NCBI RefSeq assembly: GCF_900111825.1
Contig: NZ_FOJM01000001.1
Span: forward strand, 452,989 to 516,988
Length of the DNA stretch: 64,000 nucleotides
DNA from: Pedobacter suwonensis
Lineage (GTDB): Bacteria > Bacteroidota > Bacteroidia > Sphingobacteriales > Sphingobacteriaceae
Reading direction: 5' to 3'
Part shown: piece after piece, positions 1 to 7,565 of the stretch
Layout: each line of letters opens with the position of its first letter
Position numbering within the stretch: the stretch's first letter is position 1
Notes under the pieces: generated by a model
What the model was told of the DNA's origin: nothing
Databases searched by the model: none
Seen by the model: only the letters and a program-made list of their open reading frames with translations
Position numbers and translations under genes: made by a program

Positions 1-60
1 AGCAAGTAATACTTGACATTGCAAATATTAAATCCCTTAATTTGCACAAAACTTCAACCT

Positions 61-480
61 TTGGAAAAGAATCAATACAGTATATTTGAAAGCGAATTAC
101 GTGTCCGTCCGGATGATATAGACATGTTTAACCATGTACATAACAGCAAATACCTGGATTATGTACTGGCTGCCCGTTATGAGCAGATGGAAAAGTTTTA
201 CGGCATGCCCTGGGAGCATTTTACCCAGCAAGGTTTGGGCTGGGTGGTCAGCCATGTGGATATCAATTTCAAGCGCCCCTTATTAATGAACGATTTAATG
301 TTGATCCGGACAGGCATTTTAATGATGCACGATAAAGGCTGCTCGGTTCAATTCGAAATCATCAACAAAAAAACTGGCAAGGTAGCTTCGGATGGGATTT
401 TTGATTATGTACTTATCGATTTAAATACAGGCAGAGGAACCAAAGTTAGCGAAGAAATGATTGTAGCATATAGCATATAA
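61..480 (+). CDS. acyl-CoA thioesterase, hotdog fold (YbgC/FadM type)
   Basis: Predicted cytoplasmic thioesterase of the 4-hydroxybenzoyl-CoA thioesterase group, hydrolysing acyl-CoA or acyl-ACP thioesters. The family signature is clear: an RPDDIDMFNHVHNSKYLDY segment near the N-terminus (D, N and H of the hotdog active site), then FKRPLLMNDLM in the central strand. I chose the TTG at 61, giving about 139 residues, the usual family length. An in-frame TAA at 7-9 rules out anything further upstream, and TTG codons at 13 and 19 lie in what looks like the promoter (TTAATTTG at 37-44). There is no in-frame ATG before the hotdog motif. The substrate cannot be told from sequence. The next plus-strand gene is 300 bases away with its own promoter, so this is probably monocistronic. 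Confidence 0.85.
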   Translation: MEKNQYSIFESELRVRPDDIDMFNHVHNSKYLDYVLAARYEQMEKFYGMPWEHFTQQGLGWVVSHVDINFKRPLLMNDLMLIRTGILMMHDKGCSVQFEIINKKTGKVASDGIFDYVLIDLNTGRGTKVSEEMIVAYSI

Positions 481-490
481 CTTTATTAAG

Positions 491-550
491 CCGTCCCTTC
501 AAGCTAAGCCGGAAAATCTTTATTCGGGACTGCGCTTCAGTCGAAAGGAT
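491..550. repeat. dispersed intergenic repeat, short copy
   Basis: A GC-richer segment downstream of the thioesterase shares 'gactgcgcttcagtcgaaa' with the spacers at 6273-6358 and, in part, 21203-21309. It belongs to the dispersed palindromic family found after genes throughout this window. This copy lacks a full second arm and may be a remnant. Confidence 0.5.
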
Positions 551-605
551 AAAATTCGCGAGTTCTGTGTTTCTAGTGCAAGAATCTGAAAATCAATGCT
601 CAAAA

Positions 606-635
606 TTTGATAATAAAAATTTTTACTTATCTTTG
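606..635 (+). promoter_or_regulatory. Bacteroidota-type promoter for the MATE gene
   Basis: TTTG at 606-609, then 18 bases, then TATCTTTG at 628-635, matching the TTTG-N18/21-TAnnTTTG consensus of the Bacteroidota primary sigma factor. Transcription would begin near 640, leaving an untranslated leader of about 140 bases before the MATE start codon at 779. That is unusually long for this window. Confidence 0.65.
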
Positions 636-657
636 CCACATCAAAACGACCAGAACC

Positions 658-690
658 ATGATAGTATCTGCAATCCGTTTGAGGTTCTAA
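658..690 (+). CDS. candidate leader peptide upstream of MATE gene (10 aa)
   Basis: A complete ten-codon reading frame, MIVSAIRLRF then TAA, lies between the predicted promoter (606-635) and the MATE gene. It would be the first ORF met by a ribosome, about 18 bases after the expected transcription start. Directly after it, GAGG occurs at 681-684 and again around 697-700, and both can pair with the CCTC inside CCCTCCC (704-710). Two mutually exclusive hairpins are therefore possible. That is the arrangement expected if ribosome stalling on the peptide controls a drug exporter, but no known arrest motif is recognised. It could equally be a chance ORF. Confidence 0.35.
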   Translation: MIVSAIRLRF

Positions 691-778
691 GCAACCGAGG
701 ATTCCCTCCCATTTTAATTTAGATATGTACGCTTAATGGCGTATCATTGGTTTATACACTATTCATTATTATAATTAT

Positions 779-2203
779 ATGTCACAGTCTACAAAGACAC
801 AGGGCAAACTATCGGCTTTTTTCGATATTCTCGTTCAGTCTTTAAAAGGTCATGAGGTTGACTTAACTTCAATCAGTATTAAACGCGCCATTATTTTACT
901 GGCCATTCCAATGATGTTGGAAATGGCTATGGAATCGGTTTTTGCTTTGGTTGATCTTTATTTTGTTGGCCACCTGGAAAACAGTAGTCATGCTATCCAA
1001 ACAGTGGGATTAACAGAATCGGTTTTAACCATTATCTATTCATTAGCCATTGGTTTAAGTATGGCTGCAACTGCGGTAGTTGCACGGAGAATCGGCGAGA
1101 AGAATCCGGAAGCGGCATCGAAAGCTGGTATTCAGACCATTTTAATAGCCATTTTTGTCAACATTATCATCAGTATCCTTGGTTTAATTTACGCCAAAGA
1201 TATCCTGTTGCTTATGGGAGCTTCAACAGAAACAGCCGGGCAAGGTGTTGCATTCGTTCGTATTATGATGGGTGGAAGCATTATTATCGTCCTGCTATTC
1301 TTAATTAACGGGATTTTCCGTGGCGCAGGTAATGCGGCTATTGCTATGCGCAGTTTATGGATCGCCAACATTGCTAACATTGCCCTCTGCCCTGTTTTGA
1401 TCAATGGTTTAGGCCCGATACCTGCATTGGGTTTAACAGGCGCAGCCATTGCCACTACCATTGGCCGTGGTTTAGGTGTTACCTATCAGGTATATCATCT
1501 GTTTAATGGTAAAAATGCTTTAAAAATCCGCCTTAGCCACTTTATTCCTGATTTGGAACAGGTTAAAGCCATTATAAAAATTGCTGCTCCAGCTATTTTT
1601 CAATTCGTTATTGCCAGCTGCAGCTGGGTATTTCTGGCCGAACTGGTTGCTACCACAGGTGGAGATACCGGCTCGGCAGGTTATCAAACTGCACTGCGCC
1701 TGATGATGTTTTTTATGCTACCGGCATGGGGTTTAAGTAATGCCGCTGCCACTTTGGTTGGGCAGAATTTAGGTGCGGGCCACGTAGACCGCGCAGAAAA
1801 ATCGGTATTTCAGACCTTAAAATACATCGTGATTTTTATGGGTGTGGTAACTGTATTGTTCTTAACCTGCGGACATTTGTTCGCAGCATTTTTTACTGCA
1901 GATGAAAATGTGATTGCCGTTGCAGGTGAGGCTTTGAAAATTTTAAGTATCGGCTTTGTGATTTATGGATCCGCAATGGTATTTAATAGCGCATTTAACG
2001 GTGCCGGAGATACCTGGACGCCTACCAAAATTAATGTATTCGCCTTTTGGCTCTTCCAGATTCCATTGGCATATTTTCTAGCAAAGTATTTAGAAATGGG
2101 TCCAACAGGCGTTTTCATTGCCATCCCTGCAGCCGAAGCAGGTATTGCGGTAGCTGCATTTATTTTGTTTAAAAAAGGAAAGTGGAAGAAAACGGTTGTG
2201 TAG
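779..2203 (+). CDS. MATE family efflux transporter
   Basis: Integral membrane antiporter of the multidrug and toxic compound extrusion family, exporting cationic drugs or metabolites in exchange for Na+ or H+. At 474 residues it has the standard length. The N-terminal cytoplasmic segment of about 35 residues is followed by roughly twelve hydrophobic helices in two homologous halves. Typical elements are PMMLEMAMESVFALVDLYFVGHL in pieces near residues 43-65 (the first MatE repeat) and FNGAGDTWTPT in the second half. The substrate is not predictable. The long leader carrying a possible peptide ORF suggests post-initiation control. The gene is followed by 300 bases without genes, so it is probably transcribed alone. 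Confidence 0.93.
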   Translation: MSQSTKTQGKLSAFFDILVQSLKGHEVDLTSISIKRAIILLAIPMMLEMAMESVFALVDLYFVGHLENSSHAIQTVGLTESVLTIIYSLAIGLSMAATAVVARRIGEKNPEAASKAGIQTILIAIFVNIIISILGLIYAKDILLLMGASTETAGQGVAFVRIMMGGSIIIVLLFLINGIFRGAGNAAIAMRSLWIANIANIALCPVLINGLGPIPALGLTGAAIATTIGRGLGVTYQVYHLFNGKNALKIRLSHFIPDLEQVKAIIKIAAPAIFQFVIASCSWVFLAELVATTGGDTGSAGYQTALRLMMFFMLPAWGLSNAAATLVGQNLGAGHVDRAEKSVFQTLKYIVIFMGVVTVLFLTCGHLFAAFFTADENVIAVAGEALKILSIGFVIYGSAMVFNSAFNGAGDTWTPTKINVFAFWLFQIPLAYFLAKYLEMGPTGVFIAIPAAEAGIAVAAFILFKKGKWKKTVV

Positions 2204-2492
2204 ACAGTGAAAGAGTATTCGGAGATCAGATTTTGTTTTCGCAGGGAAACCGACCTAAGAACCACTGCCTGCTGTTTAATAAACCTGACTACAGCGACAT
2301 CCTTTTTGGCCAGGCAATTTTGATAACTTTGATCTCATTTTACCAAAAAGATACAGCGAAAGGCAGGACTGACTGATGCGAAAAGCAGCTGCCATTGTTT
2401 TTCGGATCAAACAAAAACATCTCCGCTTTAAACCGTATAAAAATTCAGGAATATCACTTTCAGTAACAACTTACAATTTCCATTAAAAAACA
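2204..2492. other. intergenic region between MATE and lepA
   Basis: No ORF with coding character. Frames that continue through here are extensions of shadows. There is no convincing T-tailed terminator for the MATE gene. The region ends at the lepA promoter. Confidence 0.6.
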
Positions 2493-2509
2493 TATCTTTG
2501 CGCAAAGAT
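2493..2509 (+). promoter_or_regulatory. lepA -7 element within a perfect palindrome
   Basis: TATCTTTG at 2493-2500 matches TAnnTTTG. It is part of the 16-base perfect palindrome ATCTTTGCGCAAAGAT at 2494-2509, which runs into the lepA start codon at 2508. Transcription would start within a few bases of the ATG, so the leader is absent or nearly so. The palindrome could be an operator or coincidental. No matching TTTG -33 element is evident. Confidence 0.55.
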
Positions 2510-4295
2510 GAAGCATATACGTAATTTTTGCATTATTGCACATATTGACCATGGTAAAAGTACCCTGGCTGATAGGTTATTAGAATATACAGCGACGATT
2601 TCGCAGCGTGAAGCGCAGGCGCAATTGCTCGATAATATGGATTTGGAGCGCGAGCGGGGCATTACCATTAAAAGTCATGCCATACAAATGAACTATAAAG
2701 TTGGTGGTGAAGAATATGTTTTTAACTTAATTGACACTCCTGGACACGTAGATTTTTCGTACGAGGTTTCGCGATCAATTGCAGCCTGCGAGGGTGCTTT
2801 ACTCATTGTAGATGCTTCGCAAGGTATTCAGGCACAAACCATTTCGAATTTATACCTGGCTTTAGAACACGACCTGGAGATTATCCCGATCCTGAATAAA
2901 ATGGACCTGCCAGGCGCCATGCCGGAGGAAGTTAAAGACCAGATTATTGATTTAATCGGCTGTGACCGTGACGATATTATTCCCGCTTCAGGTAAAACAG
3001 GAATGGGCATACCCGATATTTTACAGGCGATTGTTGATCGGGTTCCGGCTCCGGTTGGCGACACCGAAGCGCCATTACAGGCATTGATTTTCGACTCAGT
3101 TTTTAATTCATTCAGGGGCATTATTGCTTATTTCAAAGTGGTAAATGGCGAAATTAAAAAGGGAGACAAAGTAAAATTCATCAATACCGGCAAGGAATAC
3201 CTGGCTGACGAAGTTGGTATTTTAAAACTGGATATGGCTCCGCGCAACGTGGTTAAAACCGGTGATGTAGGCTATATTATTTCAGGAATTAAGGAAGCAC
3301 GCGAGGTAAAGGTTGGTGATACCATCACAACCGTTGGCAGGCCGGCAGACAGTGCAATTCAAGGTTTTGAAGAGGTTAAGCCAATGGTATTTGCCGGTAT
3401 TTACCCGGTTGATACAGAGGATTTCGAAGAATTACGCGAAGCCATGCACAAGTTGCAGTTAAATGATGCCTCTATCGTTTTTGAACCAGAAAGTTCTGCT
3501 GCTTTAGGCTTCGGTTTCCGTTGCGGTTTCCTGGGCATGTTGCACATGGAAATTATTCAGGAGCGTTTGGAACGCGAATTCGACATGACTGTAATTACGA
3601 CGGTACCCAACGTATCGTATGTTGCACACACCACCAAAGGTGTCGAAATTACGGTAAACAATCCGTCTGATTTACCAGATCCAAGTAAACTGGATTCGGT
3701 TGAAGAGCCTTTTATCAAAGCCAATATTATTACCAAAGCAGAATTTGTTGGTCCGGTAATGTCACTTTGTATTCAAAAAAGGGGAATTATTGTCAATCAA
3801 TCCTATCTGACCTCTGATCGGGTTGAACTGGTTTTTGAAATGCCAATGGGCGAAATTGTATTTGATTTTTATGATAAATTAAAAACCATTTCTAAAGGTT
3901 ATGCCTCTTTCGATTACCATCAGGTTGGTTACCGTAAATCGGATTTGGTTCGTTTAGATATGCTTATTAATGAAGAACCTGTTGATGCCTTATCTTCATT
4001 GATTCACCGCAGTAACGCTTACGATTTCGGCAAGAAAATTTGCGAGAAGTTAAAAGAACTGATCCCGCGTCAGCAATTTGAAATAAAAATTCAGGCTTCG
4101 ATCGGTGCTAAAGTTATTGCCCGCGAAACATTGAGTGCCCTACGTAAAGATGTAACCGCTAAATGTTATGGTGGTGATATTTCCCGTAAACGTAAGTTGT
4201 TGGAGAAACAGAAAAAAGGTAAAAAACGCATGCGCCAGGTGGGTAACGTAGAAATTCCACAATCTGCATTTATGGCGGTTTTGAAATTAGATTAA
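2508..4295 (+). CDS. lepA: elongation factor 4 (LepA), translational GTPase
   Basis: Ribosome-associated GTPase EF4, which acts during 30S biogenesis and initiation and can back-translocate stalled ribosomes. The 595-residue length is standard. The G domain opens with AHIDHGKST (residues 11-19), followed by DTPGHVDF and NKMDLPG. Domain II, the EF-G III/V-like domains and the LepA-specific C-terminal domain (ending with [18 protein letters not shown]) are all present. folD follows after 83 bases that contain a long inverted repeat rather than a promoter, so the two may be cotranscribed. The ATG sits seven bases after a -7 element. Confidence 0.98.
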   Translation: MKHIRNFCIIAHIDHGKSTLADRLLEYTATISQREAQAQLLDNMDLERERGITIKSHAIQMNYKVGGEEYVFNLIDTPGHVDFSYEVSRSIAACEGALLIVDASQGIQAQTISNLYLALEHDLEIIPILNKMDLPGAMPEEVKDQIIDLIGCDRDDIIPASGKTGMGIPDILQAIVDRVPAPVGDTEAPLQALIFDSVFNSFRGIIAYFKVVNGEIKKGDKVKFINTGKEYLADEVGILKLDMAPRNVVKTGDVGYIISGIKEAREVKVGDTITTVGRPADSAIQGFEEVKPMVFAGIYPVDTEDFEELREAMHKLQLNDASIVFEPESSAALGFGFRCGFLGMLHMEIIQERLEREFDMTVITTVPNVSYVAHTTKGVEITVNNPSDLPDPSKLDSVEEPFIKANIITKAEFVGPVMSLCIQKRGIIVNQSYLTSDRVELVFEMPMGEIVFDFYDKLKTISKGYASFDYHQVGYRKSDLVRLDMLINEEPVDALSSLIHRSNAYDFGKKICEKLKELIPRQQFEIKIQASIGAKVIARETLSALRKDVTAKCYGGDISRKRKLLEKQKKGKKRMRQVGNVEIPQSAFMAVLKLD

Positions 4296-4304
4296 TATAG
4301 ATTT

Positions 4305-4359
4305 GAGATGTTAGATTTGAGATTTGAGACAAAACCGTTAATCTCAGATCTAACATCTC
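4305..4359. repeat. 20-bp inverted repeat between lepA and folD
   Basis: The arm at 4305-4324 (gagatgttagatttgagatt) pairs with 4340-4359 with 19 of 20 complementary, around a 15-base loop. More ATCTCACATCTC units follow to about 4373. There is no T-tract, so it is not a classical intrinsic terminator. It resembles short AGATGTGAGAT-type repeats common in Bacteroidota spacers and may act as an RNA-stabilising or attenuating hairpin. Confidence 0.7.
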
Positions 4360-4378
4360 GTATCTCACATCTCATAAT

Positions 4379-5260
4379 ATGAAATTATTAGACGGTAAAT
4401 ACGTATCAGAAAAAGTTAAAGTTCAGATTGCTGAAGAGGCAGCTGAGTTTTTGAATAAAACCGGTCGCAAACCACACCTTGTAGCCATTTTGGTTGGTAA
4501 CGATGGTGGCAGTGAAACTTATGTGGCCAGTAAGATGAAAAACTGCGAAAAAGTTGGTTTTAAGTCTTCACTACACCGTTATGATAACTCGGTTACCGAG
4601 GCCGAATTACTGGCGAAAATAGAGGAAATTAATCAGGATGCTGATGTAGATGGTTTAATTGTACAATTGCCGTTACCTAAACACATTGATCCCGAAAAAG
4701 TGACCGAAAAGATTGATTATCGCAAGGACGTAGATGGTTTCCATCCGGTAAACCTGGGAAGGATGATGCGTAACCTGCCTTGCTTTATTCCCGCAACTCC
4801 TTACGGCATCTTGCTAATGTTGCAGGAATACAATATCGATACGACAGGAAAACATTGTGTGGTAGTAGGCCGAAGTAATATTGTGGGTAGTCCGATGAGT
4901 ATTTTAATGGCTCGTAATGCCAATCCGGGCAACTGTACGGTAACACTCACCCACTCACGCACAAAAGATTTAAAAGAACAGGTTTTGCAGGGAGATATTG
5001 TAATAGCAGCAATTGGTAAAAAGAACTTTGTTACCGCTGATATGGTTAAACCTGGTGCCATTATCATTGATGTAGGCATTAACCGTGAAAATTCTACCGA
5101 AACCAAATCGGGTTTTAAATTGTATGGAGATGTAGATTTTGAAAATGTTGCACCAATATCATCGTACATTACTCCGGTACCAGGTGGTGTGGGTTTAATG
5201 ACGATAGTTGGTTTATTGAAGAATACACTGGCTTCTGCAAGGAAAGAAATATACGCTTAA
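4379..5260 (+). CDS. folD: bifunctional methylenetetrahydrofolate dehydrogenase / methenyltetrahydrofolate cyclohydrolase
   Basis: FolD interconverts 5,10-methylene-, 5,10-methenyl- and 10-formyl-tetrahydrofolate with NADP+, supplying one-carbon units for purines and formyl-Met. At 293 residues it has normal length. The catalytic domain shows [16 protein letters not shown] (residue 49 onward, with the active-site Tyr and Lys) and [12 protein letters not shown]. The NAD(P)-binding domain shows [13 protein letters not shown], and the C-terminal signature [11 protein letters not shown] is intact. It lies just downstream of lepA in the same direction without an obvious promoter of its own. An intrinsic terminator follows at 5332-5360. 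Confidence 0.98.
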   Translation: MKLLDGKYVSEKVKVQIAEEAAEFLNKTGRKPHLVAILVGNDGGSETYVASKMKNCEKVGFKSSLHRYDNSVTEAELLAKIEEINQDADVDGLIVQLPLPKHIDPEKVTEKIDYRKDVDGFHPVNLGRMMRNLPCFIPATPYGILLMLQEYNIDTTGKHCVVVGRSNIVGSPMSILMARNANPGNCTVTLTHSRTKDLKEQVLQGDIVIAAIGKKNFVTADMVKPGAIIIDVGINRENSTETKSGFKLYGDVDFENVAPISSYITPVPGGVGLMTIVGLLKNTLASARKEIYA

Positions 5261-5280
5261 AGGTAGAGGGTGGTACGGCG

Positions 5281-5430
5281 AAGGTAGAAAGGCGGAAGGT
5301 TAAAGGTAAACCCCACAACTGAAAATTATAGAAAGCAATTCCTTTTTGGATTGCTTTTTTATTTCAAGACATAAAGGGTAGAAGGTAGGAAGGCGGAAGG
5401 TTAAGTAAATACCACAACTGAAAAATATAG
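5281..5430. repeat. 100-base-spaced direct repeat around the folD terminator
   Basis: Two imperfect copies of about 50 bases, 5281-5330 and 5381-5430, share 'aggcggaaggttaa' and 'ccacaactgaaaa'. The folD terminator lies between them. They look like a small segmental duplication of an intergenic repeat. No coding potential. Confidence 0.7.
5332..5360 (+). terminator. intrinsic terminator of folD
   Basis: AAAGCAAT-T-CC pairs with GGATTGCTTT (one bulged T) around a TTTTT loop and is followed by a run of T. It lies 70 bases after the folD stop. Confidence 0.8.
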
Positions 5431-5518
5431 TCAAACGTAGGGCGCTTTAAGATTAGATCAGCAAATTGGTACTGTTATTCAATGCATTAGCTTGCTTTTA
5501 TTAAGTATAAAATTTAAA

Positions 5519-5543
5519 ATTTACACGTAAATATGTAATTTTG
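5519..5543 (+). promoter_or_regulatory. promoter and possible autoregulatory operator of the DUF6364/PIN pair
   Basis: TAATTTTG at 5536-5543 fits the -7 consensus. Directly upstream, ATTTACACGTAAAT at 5519-5532 is a dyad with six-base arms and a two-base centre. Type II antitoxins usually bind dyads at their own promoter, so this is the natural candidate operator. The assignment is inferential. Confidence 0.5.
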
Positions 5544-5562
5544 TTTTTATAACGATAAGATA

Positions 5563-5823
5563 ATGGATGCGAAACTCACCTTAAGCTTTAATCAGGATGT
5601 TGTTGCCAAAGCGAAAAAGTATGCAGCAGACAATAACATTAGTTTATCACGTTTAGTAGAACACCTGTTAACTCAGGTTACCGCTAAAAAATATAAATCT
5701 TTAGAAGATTTCCCGGTTGCTGATTGGGTAAGCATGGTGGCTGAAGGTGAGGTAACATATAAAAAAACTTCAAAAAAAACGGCTAAGCAATCCAAAGAAG
5801 AATTTTTTAATGCTCAGAAATAA
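5563..5823 (+). CDS. DUF6364 family protein, probable antitoxin
   Basis: An 86-residue protein starting MDAKLTLSF, with a ribbon-helix-helix-like first half (beta strand, then VVAKAKKYAADNNISLSRLVEHLL at about 12-35, read in two parts). The basic, flexible tail (KKTSKKTAKQSKEE) is typical of DUF6364. Members sit directly upstream of PIN-domain genes and are taken to be antitoxins that bind DNA with the N-terminus and block the toxin with the tail. Only three bases separate it from the PIN gene, supporting translational coupling. Function is inferred from family and context. Confidence 0.8.
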   Translation: MDAKLTLSFNQDVVAKAKKYAADNNISLSRLVEHLLTQVTAKKYKSLEDFPVADWVSMVAEGEVTYKKTSKKTAKQSKEEFFNAQK

Positions 5824-5826
5824 TTA

Positions 5827-6246
5827 ATGAGGGTATTTTTGGATGCAAATGTGTTGGTTTCTGTATTAAATAAGGAATATCCTGTTTTCACTTACTCTTC
5901 GAGGATTTTAAGCCTGGCAACACATCCAAAATTTGAAATTTATACTTCACCAATGTGTCTGGCAATAGCTTTTTATTTTGCTGAGAAAAAACATAAAACA
6001 CAGTTGGCCAAACAAAAAATCGATTTGCTTTGCCAATATCTGAAGATCGCCGGCAATTCATCAGAAGGTGTATTGGATACATTATCGAATGAGAAAATAC
6101 ACGACTTAGAAGATGGTCTGGAATACTATGCTGCACAATCTGTTGATTGTAAATGCATCATTACACAAGATGTGGAAGATTTTTATTTCTCTGACATTGA
6201 GGTATTAAGCTGTCAGGAGTTTTTTAAAAGACATTTGCTTAGTTAA
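5827..6246 (+). CDS. PIN-domain ribonuclease toxin (VapC-like)
   Basis: A 139-residue PIN-domain protein, predicted Mg2+-dependent endoribonuclease of a type II toxin-antitoxin pair. Acidic active-site residues are in the expected places: D6 in VFLDANVL, D93 and D96 in HDLEDGLEYYAA, and D115 in ITQDVEDF. Length and motif order match the PIN families paired with DUF6364. The start follows the antitoxin stop by three bases. The catalytic set looks intact, so the toxin should be active if expressed. A dispersed palindrome follows, separating it from the convergent Rieske gene. Confidence 0.85.
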   Translation: MRVFLDANVLVSVLNKEYPVFTYSSRILSLATHPKFEIYTSPMCLAIAFYFAEKKHKTQLAKQKIDLLCQYLKIAGNSSEGVLDTLSNEKIHDLEDGLEYYAAQSVDCKCIITQDVEDFYFSDIEVLSCQEFFKRHLLS

Positions 6247-6272
6247 TATAATCATAAGTATTTACCAGAATT

Positions 6273-6358
6273 GTCATCCTGAATGCAATGAAGGATCTTT
6301 ATAGATGATAGATTTCTCTCCCGAACGTTCGGGACTGCGCTTCAGTCGAAAGGACGAG
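6273..6358. repeat. dispersed palindromic element between convergent genes
   Basis: Begins 'gtcatcctgaatg' and ends 'cagtcgaaaggacga'. It contains the perfect 14-base palindrome CCCGAACGTTCGGG at 6320-6333. It fills the spacer between the PIN gene (plus) and the Rieske gene (minus) and may end transcription in both directions. Related copies occur elsewhere in the window. Confidence 0.7.
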
Positions 6359-6462
6359 TTTTCTTTCTCCATAAAAGTACGAAGGCACAAAATTTATTTT
6401 TACATCTGCTAAGAAGACCTAATTTCCCTGTATACCGATGACAAATGAACTGATGAACCTAA

Positions 6463-6798
6463 CTATCCCCATAATTTACTCCACCAGCTTTCCTCAAAGC
6501 CAATATACAGGCCATCTTCACGTAATGCTGTTGGATAGATATTGATATAATCGCCCTGCCCTTCTGCTCCCCTTCCTGTTTTCAAATTGTATTCGTAACG
6601 ATGAATCGGGCAAACCAGGTTTCCGTTTTTACACCAGCCACCACTAAAGTGGCCACCCGCGTGCGGACAATGTGACTGCGTAGCGATAATTTTATCCTCA
6701 TGATGAAGTACACAAATCTGTTTGCCATTAACGAAAATGGTTTTAATGTCACCAGGATTTGGAATTTGATTGTTGTTCAAGGCTTTAAACCACTTCAT
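6463..6798 (-). CDS. Rieske [2Fe-2S] domain protein
   Basis: A single-domain Rieske ferredoxin-like protein of 111 residues with ligands C44-x-H46 and C63-x-x-H66 (CPH then CPIH, spacing 16), the standard Rieske pair. Small soluble forms usually act as electron carriers for oxygenases or as nitrite-reductase-NirD-like subunits; no partner lies nearby. I chose the ATG at 6798 (MKWFKAL) over the one at 6819 because the latter adds residues outside the domain. There is no signal peptide, so it is probably cytoplasmic. It is divergent from queE, whose start is about 107 bases away. The biological partner is unknown. Confidence 0.88.
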   Translation of the reverse strand: MKWFKALNNNQIPNPGDIKTIFVNGKQICVLHHEDKIIATQSHCPHAGGHFSGGWCKNGNLVCPIHRYEYNLKTGRGAEGQGDYINIYPTALREDGLYIGFEESWWSKLWG

Positions 6799-6904
6799 AC
6801 AGCTAAATAAGGGAAACAAATATCAGTATTATTTCATCTTTCTGCTAAATTTAGAAATAGAAACTGCTTCCCCATATTTTTTTAGGATATTTGCATCCTC
6901 AAAA

Positions 6905-7528
6905 ATGAAACAGGCAATACCAGAAGACGGCACATTACTTCCTTTGATGGAAGAATTTTACACCATACAGGGGGAAGGATTTAACACAGGTAAAGCAGCC
7001 TATTTTATCCGCTTGGGCGGTTGCGATGTGGGTTGCCACTGGTGTGATGTTAAAGAAAGCTGGGATGCCGAAATGCATCCGCTTACTGCTTCGGATGTTA
7101 TTGTGGAAAATGCGAGTCAATTTCCTGGTAAGGCTGTTGTAATTACCGGTGGTGAACCTTTAATTTATAACCTTGATTACCTGACCAATAAACTTAAAGA
7201 AAGAGGAATACTCACGTTTATTGAAACATCAGGTGCCTACCCCCTTTCAGGCAACTGGGATTGGATCTGCCTATCACCTAAAAAGTTTAAAGCACCAAGG
7301 CCTGATATCACGCCTTTCGCTAACGAGTTAAAAGTAATTGTTTTTAATAAAAGTGATTTTAAGTGGGCTGAGGAATATGCGGCAATGGTATCTCCAAATT
7401 GTAAACTATATCTTCAACCTGAATGGTCCAAATCAAAAGAAATTACACCGTTGATTATTGAGTATGTAATGGCTAACCCTAAATGGGAGATTTCTTTACA
7501 AACACACAAATTTTTAAATATTCCTTAA
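6905..7528 (+). CDS. queE: 7-carboxy-7-deazaguanine synthase
   Basis: Radical SAM enzyme of the queuosine pathway, converting 6-carboxy-tetrahydropterin to 7-carboxy-7-deazaguanine, the ring contraction that leads to preQ0. The cluster ligands are C40-x3-C44-x2-C47 (CDVGCHWC), preceded by EEFYTIQGEG, the family opening. VVITGGEPL supplies the SAM-binding GGE motif. The start at 6905 (MKQAIPEDG, about 207 aa) is preferred because the upstream extension overlaps the divergent Rieske promoter and is non-conserved in character. A TTTG-containing -7-like sequence (GATATTTG) precedes it. No other queuosine genes are in view. Confidence 0.95.
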   Translation: MKQAIPEDGTLLPLMEEFYTIQGEGFNTGKAAYFIRLGGCDVGCHWCDVKESWDAEMHPLTASDVIVENASQFPGKAVVITGGEPLIYNLDYLTNKLKERGILTFIETSGAYPLSGNWDWICLSPKKFKAPRPDITPFANELKVIVFNKSDFKWAEEYAAMVSPNCKLYLQPEWSKSKEITPLIIEYVMANPKWEISLQTHKFLNIP

Positions 7529-7565
7529 ATTAGTTTACATTAGCTTTGATACCAATGTTAATGTA

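Noticed and set aside
606-778. preQ1-type or ykkC-type riboswitch in the MATE leader
   Set aside because: 'gaggttctaagc' superficially resembles preQ1-I, but the A-rich 3' tail and closing pairs of the consensus are missing, and no guanidine or ykkC motif is recognisable. The leader-peptide reading fits better.
2182-2376. 64-codon ORF overlapping the end of the MATE gene
   Set aside because: Out-of-frame continuation of the MATE coding region into the spacer.
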